From Pavlovales sp. CCMP2436 (Eukaryota > Haptophyta > Pavlovophyceae > Pavlovales), in NCBI GenBank assembly GCA_026770615.1, contig MU631308.1, positions 1,261,898 through 1,272,329 on the forward strand: 10,432 nucleotides of DNA, read 5' to 3'. The notes below the pieces were generated by a model that made no database searches, had not been told where the DNA came from, and saw nothing but the letters and a program-made list of their open reading frames with translations. Below are positions 1 to 6,746 of this stretch, piece by piece (within the stretch, counting starts at the first letter, position 1; every line of letters starts with the position of its first letter). A program made the position numbers and the translations under genes.

Positions 1-411
1 GAGCGGATTATAGACGCATATACTTTGTATATTCTAAATGCGTTTACAGAAACTCGTAAGAAAGCACCACAGTCTATTTTAGACGCGATAAATCAAACTA
101 AAGATGAAGAAACTGATGATATGCTTACATATGTAACCGAAAGATTTGTAACTACTGACGATAAAAACGATAGACTACACACTCAGGATATTTATATGAT
201 ATTGGCATCCGCAAACTATAAAACTACATCGCAAGCTGTTGGCAAAATGTTTAATCGCATTGGTATTGGAAAATTCGTAAATCAGTGCGAAATAAACAAT
301 GTGCGGAAAGTTGGCTATAAGTTCATTAAATTTATTGACGATACAGAATATACAGAAATACAGAAGAAAAAAACAGAAATACAGAAGAAAAAAACAGAAA
401 TACAGAAATAA
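1..411 (+). CDS. Probable C-terminal end of a viral D5-like primase/helicase (5' partial)
   Basis: The frame is open from base 1 (ERIIDAYTLY...) to a TAA at 409-411, so this is the 3' end of a longer gene and the TTG at 25 is not a real start. What is seen: an acidic helical region (about codons 20-45), then a stretch with DRLHTQDIY followed by an FNRIGIGKF-type segment near codons 60-100. This order resembles the helical/winged-helix tail after the superfamily 3 helicase core in D5-like primase-helicases of large DNA viruses, virophages and polinton-like viruses, which act in viral DNA replication. No Walker motif is in the window, so the call rests on the tail alone. The last 20 or so residues are a lysine-rich heptad repeat (TEIQKKK twice, then TEIQK) made by an AT-rich DNA repeat. 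The next gene is on the same strand 306 bases downstream. Another viral DNA-binding protein is possible. Confidence 0.5.
   Translation, partial: ERIIDAYTLYILNAFTETRKKAPQSILDAINQTKDEETDDMLTYVTERFVTTDDKNDRLHTQDIYMILASANYKTTSQAVGKMFNRIGIGKFVNQCEINNVRKVGYKFIKFIDDTEYTEIQKKKTEIQKKKTEIQK
352..411 (+). repeat. 21-bp tandem repeat encoding the TEIQKKK tail
   Basis: A 21-bp unit reading acagaaatacagaagaaaaa occurs twice in full, then as a partial third copy running into the stop codon. The unit is built from the 8-bp word tacagaaa, which also builds the inverted-repeat arms just downstream. Coding tail and intergenic repeat therefore share one expanding sequence, and the tail is probably a recent extension rather than part of the folded domain. 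Confidence 0.8.
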
Positions 412-568
412 ATACAGAAATACAGAAATACAGAGGGGAGTAAAAACTTTTTCTATATTCAAAAAGATAATCGGCGTTGCTATATTACCCCGATCGCCGA
501 TCTTGCCTATGGGGACTTTTTACCCCCTCTGTATTTCTGTATTTCTGTATTTATTTCTGTATTTCTGT
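394..568. repeat. 45-bp perfect inverted repeat with a structured 85-base loop
   Basis: Bases 394-438 are an exact reverse complement of 524-568, both made of tacagaaa-type words ending in a GGGG/CCCC block. The 85 bases between hold a second small stem, ATCGGCG (470-476) with CGCCGAT (495-501). The left arm includes the last codons and stop of the upstream gene, so the transcript's 3' end could fold into a long hairpin. In mimiviruses, hairpins mark transcript ends and polyadenylation; a similar role here is inference. It could equally be a replication-related or recombination-born palindrome. Confidence 0.85.
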
Positions 569-717
569 ATTATCTCTTCTTCCATGTAAAAAAAAAAGTC
601 TATAAATATACACACACACACGCACACATTTCGGGGGGAAGGAAGCAAATCGGGCAAATTAACAGAAAAGGAAAAAAAAATGATTATTTTTATTAACCAT
701 ATAACAAACAAAGAAAC
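569..717 (+). other. AT-rich spacer with A tracts and a CA microsatellite
   Basis: This stretch lies between the hairpin and the next viral-type gene. It holds a run of ten or so A (588-597), a CA microsatellite (about 610-627, interrupted by one G), a ggggggaagg patch and another A run just before the gene. The promoter of the downstream gene presumably lies here, but I recognise no specific viral promoter motif. No ORF of interest is present on either strand. Confidence 0.5.
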
Positions 718-1206
718 ATGGAACCACATATGATTGTAGGAAACTGTATATATGACCATTACCAAGATTTTAAGCTTTCCACAGAAAAAGAAGACGATTT
801 TCATATTACTGGCATAGTGTCAGTCGATAGAGTAAAATGTGACGTTATTTTTAAGTACACCGCGAGAAGTGTATATTTCGCTATAAATACTACGACTATT
901 ATGAAAGACGACGAATATGTAAATTTATATATTGAGAGCTATCCTTACGATGAATTTACCAAAGAAAAAATTATTGAATGGTCTAAAAAATTACTGATTA
1001 CTGTCGAGACGTTAAAGTTGACATACGACGGTACAATGAAACCTATAAAAAAAAATACTGATTGTTTGATTGATGTTTTCAAAAAATTGAACAACGTAAA
1101 GGTCTCAACAGACGAGTGTGGTGTTTGTTTTGACCAAACCGAAACTATTGTACGGATACGCCATTTGAACAAGTTTTTAAAATGTATGCATCAGGACCCA
1201 TTATGA
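718..1206 (+). pseudogene. Viral-type protein with a C-terminal RING finger, cut off at the junction
   Basis: The frame opens at ATG 718 (MEPHMIVGNCIYDHYQDF) and reads cleanly for about 158 codons of AT-rich, Lys/Asp/Ile-rich sequence typical of large DNA virus genes. I do not recognise the N-terminal 130 residues. Near codon 132 a RING-type finger begins: C-G-V-C, about 17 residues, then C-M-H, which fits ligands C1, C2, C3 and H4. The next ligand pair should follow within a few residues. Instead the DNA turns GC-rich and the frame ends after Q-D-P-L at TGA 1204-1206. Viral RING proteins are often ubiquitin ligases, but with half the finger missing this copy could not bind the second zinc normally. 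It is most likely a truncated gene in an endogenous viral fragment. The start is supported by the A-rich leader and the absence of an upstream in-frame alternative. Confidence 0.6.
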
Positions 1207-1210
1207 TGGT
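1185..1210. other. Junction between AT-rich viral-type DNA and GC-rich host-type DNA
   Basis: Composition changes sharply within a few tens of bases: A/T-rich coding sequence to about 1195, GC-rich non-coding sequence from about 1207. The change falls in the middle of a RING finger. Around it is an imperfect palindrome, ggaccCATTATGATggtcc (1195-1213). No target-site duplication can be assessed because the left edge of the viral segment is outside the window. Confidence 0.65.
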
Positions 1211-1420
1211 CCGCGCGTTGAGGTCCCGCAGAGCCGTGTCAGAGGCAGCGCTCGCGACGCGTGTGGCATACACGTGTGGGGCGCCCACCGCGTCAACCGT
1301 CCTCGCGTCCCCGTCTCTGATTTATGTGGTGATGTGGACTGGGCTCCAGTTCAAACAATTCAAGTAGATGATCTCGGACGCCGGAACGGGTGCACGCAGG
1401 CGTCGAGCGAGCTCGCGCTG
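1207..1420. other. GC-rich stretch with no gene recognised
   Basis: GC-rich, CpG-rich sequence between the viral segment and the tandem duplication. Short ORFs exist on both strands but show only Arg/Ala/Ser-rich composition, with no domain or splice pattern I can support. Confidence 0.4.
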
Positions 1421-1731
1421 AGCAGCGCGGCGTGAGCGTCGCCCTTACGGGGCAGTTCCGGTTTGTGATGAACGAGATCCGAGCAGCCGTGCACGACGTT
1501 GCACGCACGCCGCCGACGCATGGCCGCCTCTCCGCGCGCCGCGATCGACGGGTGGCGAGCGCGGGGACGGTCACGCTAGAACGGACGGCCTACGCAGCGC
1601 GTCATGAGCGTCGCCCGTATGGGGCAGGTCCGCCTCGTGATCGACGAGGTCCGAGCTGTGAACGACGTCGCAAGCCATCTGGCGAGCCGCGGCCGCCTCT
1701 CCGCGCCGCCGCGGCCGACGGGCGGCGAGCA
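1421..1731 (+). repeat. Two-copy tandem duplication, about 172-bp period, possibly from a coding repeat
   Basis: Copy 1 (about 1421-1561) and copy 2 (about 1592-1731) align over nearly their whole length, offset by 170-172 bases. Shared blocks are gagcgtcgccc, ggggcag, gtgatgaacgag against gtgatcgacgag, and ggccgcctctccgcg. Translated, both give a related peptide: SVALTGQFRFVMNEIRA in copy 1 and SVARMGQVRLVIDEVRA in copy 2, each followed by a GRLSA block. Conservative changes at the peptide level suggest the unit derives from a repetitive coding sequence. Copy 2 reads from ATG 1604 in one frame; copy 1 lies in another and starts with GTG, so no intact gene joins them. Family not recognised. 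Confidence 0.6.
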
Positions 1732-2448
1732 AGAGGCTTGTCACTTATGGACTAAGGACGTGCACACACCTCACAGAACGAGGTGAGCGAAGATCGGGAA
1801 ACAAAAAGTGAGGTATACGCGCGTTTCACGCGATCTCTTAAACAAGCCATCGCGCGCGGGCGGGCATCGCCGCCAGCCCGAGTACGAGCTCTGTAGAAAA
1901 CGCGACCACGGACCCGTACTGTGATTAGTCGACCCATCGCAAAATCGTTTTTAAAAATTATTCCAATTTGTGAACAAAGGCAACCTCGTATCTGTTCAAA
2001 ACTGTAGGTAAACTTTATATCGCTATAATTCTGCAGCGTAGCCCAGGGAATTATCGCACTATGATTCCAACGGTAAGTTACGGTGTGCCGACTCGATTCC
2101 GCCGTCGGCTCCGCAATTGCGCAGTCCGTCTACGAATTCCGTCTGTCCCAGACTGGTCAGACCAGTCCCACGCCGCTTCACAGCTCACGAAGTGCTACTC
2201 TCGCGCCGCGTGATCCCGTGCTCTCACCTCGGCACGCATCTCGCCCTCCTCCGACTAGCCGATCTTCTCGACTCCCGCCCGCCATCCTACCCCGTCTCGT
2301 GCACTGTTCAATCATGTGCTATCAGATGCGGGCTGGGCGTGGCGAGTAGACGTTAGTGCACATACATACGCACCGACGCTTACTCCGACCCCAAGTCGAG
2401 TGATTCTGGTTCCACCCGTTAGCACACCTCAGAACGTCCGGCGGAATC
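1732..2448. other. Intergenic sequence, no gene recognised
   Basis: Mixed composition: GC-rich to about 1930, a more AT-rich patch to about 2060, then GC-rich again. Several short ORFs (for example 2083-2349) are Ser/Pro/Arg-rich and have no recognisable domain. I see no RNA gene or terminal repeats here. Confidence 0.4.
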
Positions 2449-2486
2449 ATTCCGCTCGAGTCCTCTCATCGTCGTCGGTTCATAAC
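2449..2486 (+). repeat. 38-bp direct repeat, copy 1
   Basis: This matches 2990-3027 at 37 of 38 positions. The identical core begins gctcgagtcctctcatcg and ends ggttcataac. Both copies are on the same strand about 540 bp apart, with unrelated sequence beyond. A dispersed repeat or the remnants of two related elements are possible. Confidence 0.85.
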
Positions 2487-2506
2487 ACTTTATCGCCTCA
2501 ATTTGT

Positions 2507-2530
2507 TAATACCTCGCCTGCGAGGTATTA
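2507..2530. repeat. Perfect 10-bp stem hairpin
   Basis: TAATACCTCG (2507-2516) pairs with CGAGGTATTA (2521-2530) across a CCTG loop. It stands 20 bases after copy 1 of the 38-bp repeat. Copy 2 has no such hairpin behind it, so the two are not one unit. Confidence 0.8.
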
Positions 2531-2846
2531 GCAAAGAACCGATATCTGGCTCCAGCGGATACTAGAGAGCGATGCTAGAGTACTGGGGCGCAGACCCAGC
2601 GAGTCTTTGGCGATAATATTATACCGTGCAGAATGGTAAACTGATTTTGTTTGGTTGTGCTGTCGCAAAATATGGAGGAGCCTGCGGCCCGGAGGTGCTG
2701 CACGGATTTTCCACCGCGATCGAGGCGACGGGGGAGATGCAGCGACGGTCGATCAGAGCACCAGTCGCGAGTCGTCGAGTGTCATATGGCTGACAAGTGA
2801 CATGATCAGCGGTGGGGACGGTATCCATGTCTAAATATCTAGAATT

Positions 2847-2971
2847 ACGTCCGTCCCCTGACACGTCTCCACCGGACCCAAGTGTTGAGAAACACTCGTG
2901 CCTGGGGTGGTTCCCTGGATTTGAGTGTTTTTCAACCCTCAGGTCCAGTACGAACCTCCCGGGACGGACGT
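2847..2971. mobile_element. Palindromic MITE-like element, about 125 bp
   Basis: Three nested inverted-repeat pairs share nearly the same centre (2909-2910). They are ACGTCCGTCCC (2847-2857) with GGGACGGACGT (2961-2971), both 11 of 11; GGACC (2874-2878) with GGTCC (2942-2946); and GTTGAGAAACACTC (2884-2897) with GAGTGTTTTTCAAC (2923-2936), 13 of 14. Short near-palindromes with such nested termini are typical of miniature inverted-repeat transposable elements. The left end is preceded by T of a TA (TA at 2846-2847); the right end is followed by TG, so a TA duplication is not clean. No coding capacity. Confidence 0.6.
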
Positions 2972-2989
2972 TGTACTATAGTATAATGT

Positions 2990-3027
2990 ATTCTGCTCGA
3001 GTCCTCTCATCGTCGTCGGTTCATAAC
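2990..3027 (+). repeat. 38-bp direct repeat, copy 2
   Basis: Second copy of the repeat at 2449-2486, with one mismatch (T for C at 2994). It starts 18 bases after the end of the palindromic element. Confidence 0.85.
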
Positions 3028-3379
3028 GACGTCACCCTCGCGAGTGAATCCGCCGTGCCCGTAGATACCTCCAGCTGCGCCTGTGCCCTGAAGGCCCATC
3101 AGGCATCACTGGCAAAAAATTGCATCGTTGAGTTGCCTAAGGTGCTCAAGTCCTCACCAAAGTTGCACTCACCGCGTCAGGCCCACCGGTTTCTTTTTCT
3201 GTCGTCGTCACCACTGCTGCTCGCATCACTCGATCTCGAGTGTTTGCCGGGTTTGCCTGCCCAATTTCCCTGGTGATGAACTCTGGGATAGACTCGCTCA
3301 CGGCGTGAAGGAGAGCGTGCAGCGGCAGCGCGCCGGTAGCAAAACCTGCAGTGTCTGCGATAACAGCAAAACCTCGGCA
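3028..3379. other. Intergenic sequence, no gene recognised
   Basis: Pyrimidine-rich on the plus strand, with long Ser/Leu/Cys-rich ORFs in several frames and no recognisable domain. The ORF at 3128-3430 ends in an Ala/Ser/Gly tail produced by the minisatellite that follows. Confidence 0.4.
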
Positions 3380-3415
3380 GCGGGCGCGTCAGCGGGCGCG
3401 TCAGCGGGTGCGTCA
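3380..3415 (+). repeat. 12-bp minisatellite, three units
   Basis: The unit gcgggcgcgtca is repeated three times (3380-3391, 3392-3403 and 3404-3415, the last with one change). Where translated it gives an Ala-Ser-Ala-Gly repeat. Confidence 0.85.
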
Positions 3416-3557
3416 GCGGCAGGAGCCTAGAAACTTACACTATTATTCGGGCTACAAAAGAAGAAGATGCAAAATGGACGGCGGGGGGTGTGTGCGTATG
3501 GAATCAGATAGATTTTCAGCGGATCTCGACGGGCAACGTACCGCCGCCGACGCGCTC

Positions 3558-3629
3558 GTCGAGCTGCCCGTCGAGCTGCCCGTCGAGCTGCCCGTCGAGC
3601 TGCCCATTGAGCTGCACGTCAAGCTGCTC
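3558..3629 (+). repeat. 12-bp minisatellite, four exact and two decayed units
   Basis: The unit gtcgagctgccc is exact four times (3558-3605), followed by attgagctgcac and gtcaagctgctc. More decayed traces continue to about 3720. The plus frame gives a VELP repeat and the minus frame a GSST repeat. It has the same 12-bp period as the array about 150 bp upstream but an unrelated sequence. Confidence 0.85.
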
Positions 3630-4118
3630 ATCGTCGAGCCGCACGTCAAGCCGCGCAACGAGCTGCGCGTGGCGTCGCTCGAGCCGCTTCGTCTGGCCGA
3701 CGCGCTAGTCGAGCTGCGCGTGGTCGGGTGGCGGGGCCCGGGTGGAAGGTGGCGAGCGGGGGGCGCGGGGGCGTGCGAAAGCTGCGCCTCACGCCCGCCC
3801 CATCGTCAGGCCTTGCAGGGCTGTGAGCGAGGCCCGCGTCCTTCACCGGTCGAGTTGCCGCGTTTGGGGAAGGACGAAGTGGCTCCGCCGGACCTTCCAA
3901 CCGCGCGCGTCCGGGGCCGCAACCTTCACACGCGACGGAACAAGCATGCGCGCGCGCATCTTCTGCTTTCGGAGTTCCCAGCGCGTGCGCGCAACGACGC
4001 CTCCTCGCCTCGCCCGGGCCCGGCCCGCGGCAACTGGATGTGGCGCGCGAAAACCTGCAAACTCCAGTAACCCTTAAAGACAGGGAAGTAGGGGTCGGGA
4101 GCCTAAAGGCTTTGGGTT
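3630..4118. other. Very GC-rich stretch, no gene recognised
   Basis: High CpG content and few stop codons leave long overlapping ORFs in several frames on both strands (for example to 4077). This is the expected effect of composition. The peptides are Arg/Ala/Pro-rich with no domain, and nothing else was identified. Confidence 0.45.
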
Positions 4119-4301
4119 ATTTTTGAACCAAAGTTGTTTGAACTGAGTGTTTCCAAACTGGATTGTTTATTTTTGAACTAAGTATTTTAAAACTAGATCG
4201 ATTATTACCCATGGATCTGGTTTGCTGTTTACATCTATTTTTTTTGGAACTCAGTGTTTCCAAACTGGATTGGTTTTCAGAAATGGATCTAGTTCGATGT
4301 T
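4119..4301 (+). repeat. Decayed tandem repeat with 35-bp and 72-bp spacing
   Basis: A 26-base word, gaactgagtgtttccaaact plus ggattg, occurs at 4140-4165 and again at 4247-4272 with one mismatch. A more diverged copy of the same length lies at 4175-4200. A second word, atggatctRgttYgMtgtt, occurs at 4211-4229 and 4283-4301, 72 bases apart. Together these indicate an old AT-rich satellite-like array in otherwise GC-rich DNA. Confidence 0.7.
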
Positions 4302-4560
4302 GGTATTAGCCATGCACAGCGACAGGATAATGTTCATTGTTTGTACCAGCCGCCGCCGCGAATTAAAGGTATCGTTGTGTGTGTGGGGGGGGGGGGGGGG
4401 GGGGGGGAACCTGTGGCAATTGCTACGAGTTCACCACCAACCTCACCTCTACCACCACCATCCCTGCTGCCAGGACTAACGTCTGACATCAACCAAGTCA
4501 GTGAGTGAACAACACCTGTTGAACCATGCTGAGCCGCTATATATATATATAGTTAAAATA
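4302..4560. other. Spacer with a 23-base G run and a TA microsatellite
   Basis: Contains gtgtg followed by 23 consecutive G (4385-4407), then CAC/CCA-rich sequence, and a TA microsatellite at about 4538-4551. The TA run lies just beyond the 3' end of the minus-strand retroelement and may be its insertion site. The G run could form a quadruplex and its exact length may be unreliable. Confidence 0.6.
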
Positions 4561-4683
4561 ACGTGCGCTAATGCGCAGCTCGCCTAACCGCCGGGGGCAG
4601 TAATCTCCAATCCCTGGTCTAGTCCCAGGCGGCGGAATGACTCAATAATCCTCTACTTATCTTAAAAAAAAATCTCTTCAAAT

Positions 4684-5510
4684 CTAAGGTGGTTGCGGTT
4701 GTTGGCCTGGGATAATTGGTTTGGTTCCTCTGTAGTGTGAGCCGATGTTGCTGTGTATCACGCGGATGGGCGTGGGTCCAAGGTCTGTTTGTCTGGGTGT
4801 GTTTATCAGTGTGACTAGTGAATGTTGTTGGAGCCTGTGTGCCCCTGGTCTTGGTGCTGCGTGTGGCGCCCATTGGACGCTTTTAAGTTAATTTGGTAGT
4901 GGATGGGCTGGGTAAGGTAAGTTGGGGTCTGTGCCTGCCATATTAATAAATAAGGTTGGGGTCACGTCTATTCCCACTTGCTTGTGAGTGGCTCTTGCTA
5001 TGTCGATCCGTAGGATGGTTGCTATGCGGTAGAACATGTTGTTGAGTATTCAATCGTCTTCCTTTGCCTGGTATGCCATCGACCACATAGGAGCGTGCTG
5101 TTGCTACAGAGATCTATTGGGTCTTCGTCGGGCCGTTTGAGGTCCAAGTGGTTCTGGACGTTTTCGGGGAGTGCCCAGGCGTGGGTCATGGCTTGTTCGA
5201 GAAGGTTCGCTGCTGCTTGTTTGTGACTTGCACCGCTGCCGTCGATTCCCATGGCTGCGTAGAGGAAACAGTTTCCGTCATCCAAAACGTCCATGTCCAT
5301 AAAGTTTATGGTAGCATAGAGTTTTTTGGTTTCCCAGGCTCTCGCTGGTGGCCATTGGATGATTATCTTGGGTTTCCCATGGCGGCCCTTTTGAGCACGT
5401 GGGTGTTTCGAGGGCTTGCCAATGGTTAGTGTGCTGCTTTCGTCTCTATTTTCTGTTGGAGTGTTGTTGGCGGTTAGTGTGCTGCTTCCGGCTCCATTTC
5501 CTGTTGGAAA
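4684..5510 (-). pseudogene. OTU-type cysteine protease domain of the retroelement, frameshifted
   Basis: OTU proteases cleave ubiquitin or polyprotein linkages. In this retroelement the domain might process the element's own product, which is inference. The minus-strand frame carries LTIGKPSKHPRAQ..., then WPPARAWETKKLYATINF, then the OTU signature VLDDGNCFLYAAMG with its Asp and the catalytic Cys codon at 5268-5270. This frame ends in a stop at 5022, but the domain continues in another frame from about 5097 (MWSMAYQAKEDD) down to the catalytic-His motif IHSNIGSHYRG (His codon 4735-4737) and the stop at 4684-4686. That second block has two in-frame stops, TGA at 5050-5052 and TAA at 4888-4890. 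The order D-G-N-C then H-Y about 180 residues later fits the OTU fold. With one frameshift and two stops it cannot make protease. Confidence 0.7.
5424..5508 (-). repeat. 48-bp tandem repeat (16 residues) before the OTU domain
   Basis: Bases 5424-5460 and 5472-5508 match at most positions (ggttagtgtgctgctt at the left of each, ctgttgga at the right), spaced 48 bases apart. In the frame that leads into the OTU signature they encode two copies of a 16-residue unit (PTGNGAGSSTLTANNT, then PTENRDESSTLTIGKP). A period divisible by three supports this as the original coding frame. Confidence 0.75.
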
Positions 5511-5579
5511 GTTGGGTATGCCTGTATCCTTTTTCGTGCGAGGTCGTTTGGAGGGGTTTGAGGAGTTTGAGGTCCGCCC

Positions 5580-6107
5580 CTACCCGTCTGGCTTCCTTTT
5601 GTTTTTGTTGGGTATCTGTGTATTGTTGTTGGCAGCGGTTGAGGACGGCTGCGAACGCGTCGACATTGTGAGTGCTTGCCAAGTTGTTACTCTGCGGTGG
5701 CTGGGTTGGTGGTGTGAAAGAGTCGATTTCCGTGTCCTCTGGGTCATCAGGGTCGTTTGTGGGCTCATCGCCCTTAATGAGCGTGGTTCTTTCGGCGTTC
5801 AAAGCTTCACTGGCTGCTAGGAGGACCCCTTGTATAGTGCCCGTCTTGCACTCCCAGGTTGGGTTCAGTTTGAGGCATTCCTCGACTAGCTCCTGGGTCT
5901 GTATCGAGACGCTCGCGACGTGCGCGTCCGGGTGGCTAAGTGCAGAGTCGGCGATGGCGCGTAATTCGGAGTTTGTGCCGAGACCTGCGAGTTTTTTCAT
6001 GATTACGGTTCGTCGAAGGTCACGTTGGTCGGCGGTTGCTGGGCAATGCTTCATGAAATGTTCGACTGAGTCTATATCGCCCGCTGGGTTTAGGCTTTTT
6101 ATGATTC
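5580..6107 (-). pseudogene. Second half of zinc knuckle and acidic linker of the retroelement
   Basis: Just inside the insertion boundary the minus frame reads RIIKSLNPAGDIDSVEHFMK then HCP. The S-V-E-H...C-P block is the His/Cys half of the C-x2-C...H-x4-C knuckle whose first half lies beyond the insertion at 6747-6765. About 150 residues follow: a helical, Ala/Leu/Glu-rich part, then a Pro/Asp/Thr linker (NDPDDPEDTEIDSFTPPTQP). The frame stays open to 5446, but from about 5585 the better protein continuation is in the frame leading to the OTU domain, so a frameshift lies near 5570. Knuckles of this kind bind nucleic acid in LINE proteins; the linker is unrecognised. Confidence 0.65.
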
Positions 6108-6746
6108 GGTCCCAACCCTGAGCCTAGACGAAAGGATTTAGAGCCTATCTAATAGGATAGGTTCATCACGCTGTAGCCGACGAACCGCGCGACGGGGACC
6201 TAGGATCGCCACACATTGCCGTGGACGCCACATCATGGGGATAGCCAGGAATCAATCAGATTGACGATGCGGCCTCCCGTTGGTCTGTTATGATCTCTTG
6301 AAATAATGCATTTTTTTTGAAATTTCAGCATGGGGGCCGAATTTCGGGCACGTGGGCGCACGTGCCAGCAGCTTGCCAGCGCATCGACGCGGACCTGCTC
6401 AGAGCGGAGGGGGGGCTCGCCGTGGTGTGTGGGGCAGCCTAGACACCCTCAGATGTGTCTTACTCGCCCCTGGTGCCGCCACGTGACCACTTAGTTGCCA
6501 TCCTATTGGCCAAACCTGGCCAATATTCTATCTAATAGGATATGTCAAATTAATTAATTTTGGCATTTAATAAGGTATGTTAAATTAGTTATTGAGGAAC
6601 TCCTGAAGGTTCGAGGCTTTTTATTGGCGTCTTGAGACCCTACGTTCCAAGGCTCAGCTCAAGAGAACGAAATAGAGACACACGGCGACCGTGCGGCCCC
6701 ATCCTATAATATAGGATTGAATAGTATAAGGCTCAGGGTTGGGACC
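6108..6746. mobile_element. 639-bp non-autonomous element with 18-bp terminal inverted repeats
   Basis: GGTCCCAACCCTGAGCCT at 6108-6125 is exactly repeated in inverse orientation at 6729-6746. The element interrupts the retroelement's zinc knuckle precisely: the C-x2-C half ends at the right boundary and the H-x4-C half begins at the left boundary. Internally it is non-coding, with AT-rich subterminal parts and a GC-rich middle containing gcacgtgggcgcacgtgcc. A motif like ctaataggata is repeated near both ends. All this fits a MITE-like DNA transposon derivative. No target-site duplication is visible (flanks atgattc and agatgca), so the superfamily cannot be named; the ends do not match the CACTA or hAT termini I know. 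Confidence 0.75.
6145..6160. repeat. Subterminal repeat in the inverted-repeat element (left copy)
   Basis: ctatctaataggatag near the left end is matched by tctatctaataggatatg at 6527-6544 and more loosely by the palindromic cctataatatagg near 6703-6716. Subterminal repeats are often transposase binding sites; that role here is inference. Confidence 0.55.

Noticed and set aside
1..1206. Mitochondrial or bacterial origin of the AT-rich segment
   Set aside because: The D5-like tail and RING finger are features of large eukaryotic DNA viruses, and no bacterial gene spacing or ribosome-binding sites are seen.
2812..3276. 154-codon plus-strand ORF
   Set aside because: It crosses the palindromic element and the 38-bp repeat, and the peptide is Ser/Leu-rich with no motif.
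3351..4077. Long ORF with a VELP repeat
   Set aside because: Produced by a 12-bp minisatellite and high GC with few stops; overlapping ORFs exist in other frames and no domain is visible.
5148..6121. Several plus-strand ORFs of 90-150 codons
   Set aside because: They are antisense shadows of the minus-strand retroelement, whose RNase H, knuckle and OTU motifs are on the other strand.
6606..6622. ggttcgaggc resembling a tRNA B box
   Set aside because: No A box, acceptor stem or cloverleaf around it; it lies inside the inverted-repeat element.
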